Below are positions 25,363-29,586 of a DNA stretch of 29,586 bases, piece by piece (the stretch's first letter is position 1; each line of letters opens with the position of its first letter). The notes under the pieces are model-generated. The model saw nothing but the letters and a program-made list of their open reading frames with translations. It searched no databases and was not told where the DNA came from. The position numbers and the translations under genes were made by a program. Source of the stretch: UCB3 sp964415605 (GTDB lineage Bacteria > Chloroflexota > Anaerolineae > Epilineales > Epilineaceae); contig CAYQBA010000035.1 of the NCBI GenBank assembly GCA_964415605.1, positions 1 to 29,586 on the forward strand, in the 5' to 3' direction.

Positions 25363-26790
25363 TCACCGCAGCCGGCCAGCCTTGCGGCGAAGGCGCGCGA
25401 CGCGGTGATCGAGATCCACCAGGGCCGTCGCCCGCCCACGGCGCGGCCGCACCTGCCCGCCGGCGACCAGCCCGCGCGCCCGCTCGGCGTACGCCAGGGC
25501 CCGCGCCGGGTCGGCCTCGGGCGCCCGATGCTCCCAATACTTCGCCAGTTCCTCGAAGGGGTACAGGCGGCGCGGTGGGTGTACGGCCACTTGCGCCGTC
25601 CACACCGCCACCGCCCGGTCCCACTCGCCGAGCCGCTTGGCCGCCATCGCGAGATGGTACTGTGCCTCGTCGGCGTCGGCCCCGGCCAACCCCGTGGCCA
25701 GCGCGTCGCCGCAGGCGTCGATGACCCGGCGCCAGTCGCCGCGCGCCGCGTATGTCCGGGCCAGGCTGAGCCAGTCCTCGCCATGGGCCAGGGCGGCCGC
25801 CGGCTCGCCATAGGCGCGCGCCAGGTGGGTGACCAGCCCGACCATCGACAGGATGTCGAGCTGGTTGTGCTCGAAGACTGGCGCCAGGGGGCGGGCATCG
25901 CCCGTGCGTTGGTAGTCCAGGTAGCGCCCCGGGATGAGCCAGCCCGGGACGTCGCCCTCACGCTCGAGGCCGAGGATGTGGCGTTCCAGGGATTGCAGCG
26001 CGCAGCTCACCAATCGCCGGCGCCACAACCGCCGCGCCGGGTGGAGGAGATCGAGGTGGCGGTCGTCAGGGAACGGCGGCAGCGCCCGGTGAAACGCATA
26101 GCGCGACGCCAGGAGCGGCAGGTCGAAGGCCCGTCCGTTGAACGTGACCACGGCGGTGCAGCCGCCGACCCAGTCCGCGACCTCCGCCAGCTGCGCCCGC
26201 TCCTCGCCGGGGTCGCGCATGAAGAACTGCCGCACTTCGAATCGGTCGTCGACGAACCGCCCGACGCCGACGAGGAACGCGTAGGTGCCGGCGCCGCCGC
26301 TCAGGCCCGTGGTCTCGGTGTCGACGAACGCCGCGCGCGCCATGTCGACGTCGGCCAGCGCCGCGCGCCCCGTCAGCTCGGCCAGGCTCCGGGTGGATGC
26401 CGTCAGCGCCTCGCCCAAGGCGGCGCCCCCGTAAGACTCGTCGGCGGCGCGCGCATGGGCGTGCACGAAGCACCGGCCGTGGGCGTTGGCGGCGACGGCG
26501 CCGGCCAGCACGCCTTCGATGGGCGCCGCGTCGAGCGAGGCCTCCCAACCGGCCTCGGACGCCGGGGCGTCCCATGGCGCGGCGCGATCGGCCGGATCGA
26601 ACCGCGCCGGTCGGTCACGGCCCGCGGCGCCGGCGCCGAGCGGCGGGGCGGAATCGGCGGCATCCCCCTGCTGGGGGGTGCCGCCGCTCCGCTCCGGCCC
26701 TGGCAACCCCGCCGTTCCGAGGCTGACGCCGAGGCGGGCCAGGCGGGCGACGAGTTCCGGGTCGGGAGACGATGCGCGCTGGGATGGCAT
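25363..26790 (-). CDS. YprB-like RNase H-fold exonuclease with TPR repeats
   Basis: The 475-residue protein has a Pro/Ala-rich N-terminus (about 1-75). The catalytic RNase H-like (DEDD-type, YprB) domain covers about 150-335: ARAAFVDTETTGLSGGAGTY, VTFNGRAFDLPLLASRYAF, HLDLLHPARRLWRRR and EHNQLDILSMVGLV supply the acidic and His residues expected of a two-metal 3'-5' exonuclease. The C-terminus (about 345-445) is TPR-like helical repeats (WLSLARTYAARGDWRRVIDA, AQYHLAMAAKRLGEWDRAV). Members are found beside helicases in other bacteria; here the gene is alone. Its promoter is back-to-back with that of the polyamine operon. The substrate (DNA or RNA) is unknown. Confidence 0.88.
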   Translation of the reverse strand: MPSQRASSPDPELVARLARLGVSLGTAGLPGPERSGGTPQQGDAADSAPPLGAGAAGRDRPARFDPADRAAPWDAPASEAGWEASLDAAPIEGVLAGAVAANAHGRCFVHAHARAADESYGGAALGEALTASTRSLAELTGRAALADVDMARAAFVDTETTGLSGGAGTYAFLVGVGRFVDDRFEVRQFFMRDPGEERAQLAEVADWVGGCTAVVTFNGRAFDLPLLASRYAFHRALPPFPDDRHLDLLHPARRLWRRRLVSCALQSLERHILGLEREGDVPGWLIPGRYLDYQRTGDARPLAPVFEHNQLDILSMVGLVTHLARAYGEPAAALAHGEDWLSLARTYAARGDWRRVIDACGDALATGLAGADADEAQYHLAMAAKRLGEWDRAVAVWTAQVAVHPPRRLYPFEELAKYWEHRAPEADPARALAYAERARGLVAGGQVRPRRGRATALVDLDHRVARLRRKAGRLR

Positions 26791-26810
26791 GTGGGTGGCC
26801 TGTGGTCGGT

Positions 26811-26840
26811 ATTCTAAGCCGCCCAGGGCTCGGCGGGCAA
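26811..26840 (-). promoter_or_regulatory. Promoter of the YprB-like gene
   Basis: On the minus strand, TTGCCC (26840-26835), an 18-nt spacer and TAGAAT (26816-26811). The predicted start near 26804 gives a leader of about 14 nt. Confidence 0.55.
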
Positions 26841-26900
26841 TCGGGCCGCGGCGGCGGCGATCGCGAATCTCGGGTCATCCGCCGCCACGGCCCCCGATTT

Positions 26901-26928
26901 TTGCACGGCGCGCTTCGATCGCTATAGT
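26901..26928 (+). promoter_or_regulatory. Promoter of the speD-speB-dys operon
   Basis: TTGCAC (26901-26906), a 16-nt spacer and TATAGT (26923-26928), within the most AT-rich stretch of the region. Transcription would start near 26935, leaving a leader of about 240 nt. Confidence 0.6.
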
Positions 26929-26934
26929 TAAAAA

Positions 26935-27177
26935 TCCAAAAATACGGCATTTCGACCACCCCCTCTTCGCTGGACCCCCTTCCGTCGTCAAGGGAAAGGC
27001 GTGCCAGGCCTGTCAGCCGCGTTGGCAGACCACCTGGTGAAGAGGGGGTGACGCTTTGCCGGTCGTCTATCCGCTTGTCCTGGTTCCGATACGATCCCAG
27101 GGGTGGGGACGATTCCCACAAAGTTGGATACGATCCCAGGCGTGACTTCCCATTCACGGGAGAAGGGGGCTGCATGA
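26935..27177 (+). ncRNA. Long structured leader of the polyamine operon (candidate cis-regulatory RNA)
   Basis: The leader can fold into a closed three-way junction. P1 is 12 bp and perfect (26957-26968 with 27039-27050). P2 is CCCTT/AAGGG (26977-26981 with 26990-26994) under an 8-nt loop. P3 is CCAGG/CCTGG (27004-27008 with 27033-27037), carrying an inner stem GTC-A-GCC / GGC-A-GAC over the loop GCGTT. The CGTC in the P2 loop could pair with GACG just 3' of P1 (pseudoknot). Downstream come the ACGAT repeats and a small hairpin (27146-27165) that overlaps the ribosome-binding site AAGGGGG. No known riboswitch class is recognised. There is no T-tract, so control would be at translation or through Rho. 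Confidence 0.55.
27088..27144 (+). repeat. Direct repeats with ACGAT core in the speD leader
   Basis: GATACGATCCCAGGGGTG (27088-27105) recurs at 27127-27144 with 17 of 18 identities. Between them GTGGGGACGATTCCCAC (27103-27119) forms a hairpin with the same ACGAT core. ACGAT therefore starts at 27091, 27109 and 27130 (steps of 18 and 21 nt). Each copy sits in a short dyad. Confidence 0.8.
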
Positions 27178-27588
27178 ATGGAAAAGCTCACCGGGTTCGG
27201 TCCGCATCTCATGCTGGACCTGAGTGACTGTGACCCTGAGCGTCTGAACGACCTCGATCTGTGCTTCGATCTCCTCAACCAGATCCCTGACCAGATCGGC
27301 ATGACCAAGATCACCCAGCCGCACGTCTTCCGCTACTCCGGGCTCGTCCCGGAGGACGAAGGCATCACGGGGATGGTGATCATCGCCGAGAGTCACATCT
27401 CACTGCACACGTTTCCCCAGAAGCGTTACTGCTTCGTCGACATCTTCTCGTGCAAGCCGTTCGAGGTCGAGCGCGCCAAGCAGCGGTTCATCGAAGCCTT
27501 CGGGTCGTTGTCACCCGAGGTGTTCGTGACCGAGCGCGGGCGCCGGTTCCCGCGCGGCACGGTGCTGCCGCAGGCGGCGGGGTTCTAG
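27178..27588 (+). CDS. speD: SpeD family pyruvoyl decarboxylase (S-adenosylmethionine decarboxylase proenzyme)
   Basis: The 136-residue class-1B-size proenzyme cleaves itself between E71 and S72 in IAESHISLHTFP, making the pyruvoyl group on S72. H77 and C92 (DIFSC), the other processing and catalytic residues of the bacterial short form, are present. The classical product is decarboxylated SAM, the aminopropyl donor for spermidine. Some SpeD-family proteins have instead become arginine or ornithine decarboxylases. The operon here lacks an aminopropyltransferase, so that alternative deserves weight. AAGGGGG at 27163-27169 lies 8 nt before ATG 27178; ATG 27174 is in another frame. The gene is expressed from a long structured leader and followed by speB after 17 nt. 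Confidence 0.92.
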   Translation: MEKLTGFGPHLMLDLSDCDPERLNDLDLCFDLLNQIPDQIGMTKITQPHVFRYSGLVPEDEGITGMVIIAESHISLHTFPQKRYCFVDIFSCKPFEVERAKQRFIEAFGSLSPEVFVTERGRRFPRGTVLPQAAGF

Positions 27589-27605
27589 GGCGCCTGGGCA
27601 CGCCG

Positions 27606-28484
27606 GTGGCCATCCGATTGCACGACAACCCCGGCGCCTTCGGCGGGCTCGAGGCACCGGCGGACTATGCCTCGGCCCGCTTCGCGGTGCTGCCGATCCC
27701 GTACGACGGCACCTCGACCTGGCTCAAGGGCGCCGACCGTGGGCCGGAGGCCATCCTCGAGGCCTCCGGCCACATGGAGCTCTACGACGTCGAGACCGCG
27801 CGCGAGCCGTACCGCGCCGGGATCGTCACGCTCGCGCCCGTCGACTGCCCGCCCGACCCGGAAGGGGTGGCGGACCGCGTGCGGGCCATCGCGCTGGCCC
27901 TCATCGACGACGGCAAGTGCGTGGTCGGGCTCGGGGGCGAGCATTCGGTGTCGATCGGGCTGATCCAGGCGCATGCCGCGCGCCATCCCGGCCTGACGGT
28001 GCTGCAGTTCGACGCCCACAGCGACACCCGCGACACGTACGAGGGCTCGCGCTACAACCACGCGTGCGTCATGGCGCGTGCGGCCGAGGTGGCGGACTAC
28101 GTTCAGGTGGGCATCCGCAGCATGGACGCCAGCGAGCTCGGCCTGCTGCGCGACGCGCGCACCTTCTTCGCCCACGAGATCGCCGGCGGGCTGGACTTCA
28201 TCCCGTGGATGGTCGAGCGGCTCGGCGATCCCGTCTACATCACCATTGACCTGGACTGCCTGGATCCGGCGTACATGCCGTCGACCGGCACGCCGGAGCC
28301 GGGGGGCCTGACGTGGCATCAGCTGACGCGCGCCGTCGCGGAGGTGGTGCGGCGCCGGAACGTGGTGGGCTTTGACGTCAACGAGCTCCTGCCCAACCCG
28401 GCCAACCGCGCCCCGGACTTCCTGGCCGCGCGGCTGGTGTACCAGATCATCGGCTACCTCGACGCCAAGGCCCGAGCAACCTGA
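27606..28484 (+). CDS. speB: Agmatinase-type ureohydrolase
   Basis: The 292-residue arginase-superfamily enzyme has all six Mn ligands: H113 (GGEHS), D136, H138 and D140 (FDAHSDTRD), D215 and D217 (IDLDCLDP). The block DPAYMPSTGTPEPGGLTWHQ and RYNHACVMARA favour agmatinase over arginase. It would hydrolyse agmatine, or aminopropylagmatine, to putrescine or spermidine plus urea. I use GTG 27606 as start because the conserved N-terminus (RLHDNPGAFGGLEAP) follows at once and no ATG is available. The ribosome-binding site is poor, which suggests coupling to speD 17 nt upstream. The precise guanidino substrate cannot be read from the sequence. The next gene starts 13 nt downstream. Confidence 0.92.
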   Translation: MAIRLHDNPGAFGGLEAPADYASARFAVLPIPYDGTSTWLKGADRGPEAILEASGHMELYDVETAREPYRAGIVTLAPVDCPPDPEGVADRVRAIALALIDDGKCVVGLGGEHSVSIGLIQAHAARHPGLTVLQFDAHSDTRDTYEGSRYNHACVMARAAEVADYVQVGIRSMDASELGLLRDARTFFAHEIAGGLDFIPWMVERLGDPVYITIDLDCLDPAYMPSTGTPEPGGLTWHQLTRAVAEVVRRRNVVGFDVNELLPNPANRAPDFLAARLVYQIIGYLDAKARAT

Positions 28485-28497
28485 AAGGAATGGGGAA

Positions 28498-29535
28498 TTG
28501 AACAAGCACGACTTCCTGGCGGACGAGGTCCGCCATCTCGACATCACGCGCTTCGACGCGCGACCGCTGATCGACATGTACGCCGACATGGCCTTCCAGG
28601 CCCGCAACCTCGCGAGCGCGGCGCGCATCTTCAACCACATGCAGTCCGACCGCGACTGCGCGGTGATCCTCACGCTTGCCGGCTCGCTGGTGTCAGCCGG
28701 CCTCAAGGACGTCATCGTCGCGCTGCTCGAGCACGACATGGTGGACGCCATCGTGTCGACCGGGGCCAACATCGTCGACCAGGACTTCTTCGAGGCGCTG
28801 GGGTTCCGGCACTACCAGGGCACGCCGCACGTCGACGACAACGCGCTGCGCGAGCTGGCCATCGACCGGATCTACGACACGTACATCGACGAGGCCGACC
28901 TGCGGGTGTGCGACATGACGATCGCCGAGATCGCCGCGACGCTCCCGCCCGGCCCGATGTCGTCGCGGGCGTTCATCACGGCCATGGGGGCGCACCTCGA
29001 CCGGGTGGGCGTCAAGGCCGACCGGTCGATCGTCCACACCGCCTGGCGCAAGGGCGTGCCGATCTTCGTGCCGGCGTTCTCGGACTGCTCGGCGGGCTTC
29101 GGGCTGGTCCACCACCAGTGGCACAACCCCGGCCGCCACGTGTCGATCGACAGCGTCGCGGACTTTCGCGAGCTGACTCAGATCAAGCTGGCCGTGCCCG
29201 AGACCGGGATCCTGATGATCGGCGGCGGCGTGCCCAAGAACTTCGTCCAGGACGTCGTGGTGGCCACCGACATCCTCGCCGCGGAGCGGCCGATGCACAA
29301 GTACGCGCTCCAGATCACGGTGGCCGACGAGCGCGACGGCGCGCTCTCGGGCTCGACGCTCAAGGAGGCGTGCTCGTGGGGCAAGGTGGACACGACCTAC
29401 GAGCAGATGGTCTGGGGCGAGGCCACGCTGGTGCTGCCGCTTCTGGCCAGCGACGCCTACCACCGCGGCGCGTGGCGCGGCCGGCCGGCGCGCGCGCTGA
29501 ACGGGCTGTTCGAGGCGGCCCTCGTGCCGGCGTGA
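28498..29535 (+). CDS. Deoxyhypusine synthase-like protein (possible homospermidine synthase-type transferase)
   Basis: The 345-residue protein belongs to the deoxyhypusine synthase family, which moves an aminobutyl group from spermidine in an NAD-dependent reaction. Visible blocks are LTLAGSLVSAGLKDVIVALL, VSTGANIVDQDFFEAL, ILMIGGGVPKNFVQD and SGSTLKEACSWGKVD. K296 in SWGK corresponds to the lysine that forms the imine intermediate. Bacteria have no eIF5A, so bacterial members must act on other acceptors; homospermidine formation from putrescine is the usual proposal. I start at TTG 28498: AAGGA (28485-28489) lies 8 nt upstream, and the nearby ATG 28490 is out of frame and stops at once. Last gene of the speD-speB operon. 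The real acceptor is unknown. Confidence 0.9.
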   Translation: MNKHDFLADEVRHLDITRFDARPLIDMYADMAFQARNLASAARIFNHMQSDRDCAVILTLAGSLVSAGLKDVIVALLEHDMVDAIVSTGANIVDQDFFEALGFRHYQGTPHVDDNALRELAIDRIYDTYIDEADLRVCDMTIAEIAATLPPGPMSSRAFITAMGAHLDRVGVKADRSIVHTAWRKGVPIFVPAFSDCSAGFGLVHHQWHNPGRHVSIDSVADFRELTQIKLAVPETGILMIGGGVPKNFVQDVVVATDILAAERPMHKYALQITVADERDGALSGSTLKEACSWGKVDTTYEQMVWGEATLVLPLLASDAYHRGAWRGRPARALNGLFEAALVPA

Positions 29536-29586
29536 CGCGGCCCGCGGGCTGACGGAGGCTCAGGCGGCCGCGGCGGTGTCGCCGCG

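Noticed and set aside
26957..27050. SRP (4.5S) RNA or tRNA in the speD leader
   Set aside because: The conserved GGAAGG/AGCAGCC parts of the SRP S-domain and any cloverleaf with a TTCGA-type T-loop are missing.
27088..27144. Guanidine-II (mini-ykkC) riboswitch, because of hairpins with ACGA in the loop
   Set aside because: Only the middle hairpin has a solid stem; the flanking dyads are 3-4 bp, and the spacing and stem sequence do not match what I know of the class. Guanidine sensing is also not expected before speD. A covariance-model search would settle it.

Overview
The window is about 29.6 kb of very GC-rich bacterial chromosome. It is most likely from the Chloroflexota (an Anaerolineae/Ardenticatenia-like lineage). 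The main clues are a secreted DUF1501 protein ending in a Pro/Thr-rich linker plus an 'IYLPW' tail, which I associate with exported proteins of that phylum, lipoproteins with Ala/Pro/Thr-rich mature N-termini, an 82-residue SWIM zinc-finger protein, and housekeeping promoters of TTGACA/TATAAT type. The phylum assignment is inference; no rRNA is present. I see no tRNA, rRNA, CRISPR array, insertion sequence or phage gene.

Layout. 1-2.5 kb: the 3' part of an ABC exporter, then nadA (quinolinate synthase). 2.45-9.1 kb, minus strand: uvrC, translationally coupled to an unusual membrane protein (CRP-like sensor fold plus two bacterial PH domains), and upstream of them a large secreted repeat protein. 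9.1-12.1 kb: a DUF4367-like lipoprotein, a two-domain sulfurtransferase and rsmI. 12.1-13.1 kb: a decayed FG-GAP/ASPIC gene, then a strong promoter, a short structured leader with an intrinsic terminator, and the SWIM protein gene. 13.1-19.3 kb: a probable envelope or glycan module (flippase-like membrane protein, FAD oxidoreductase, orphan solute-binding lipoprotein, GT-A glycosyltransferase, OmpR-type response regulator). It contains a 10-N assembly gap that I think is spurious. 19.4-21.9 kb: ferredoxin and ruvA (minus), and a primary-type sigma factor (plus). 22.1-25.2 kb: a DUF1800-DUF1501 pair with twin-arginine N-termini. 25.4-26.8 kb (minus): a YprB-like RNase H-fold exonuclease with TPRs. 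26.9-29.5 kb: a long structured leader followed by speD, speB and a deoxyhypusine-synthase-like gene, forming a polyamine operon.

How they fit together. Most genes are core metabolism, repair and transcription. The two spots that look least described are both RNA-level. One is the roughly 240-nt leader of the polyamine operon, with a three-way-junction fold and a downstream array of ACGAT repeats. The other is the promoter-leader-terminator unit upstream of the SWIM protein. The polyamine operon is also biochemically interesting: it has a SpeD, a ureohydrolase and a DHS-like transferase but no aminopropyltransferase in view.
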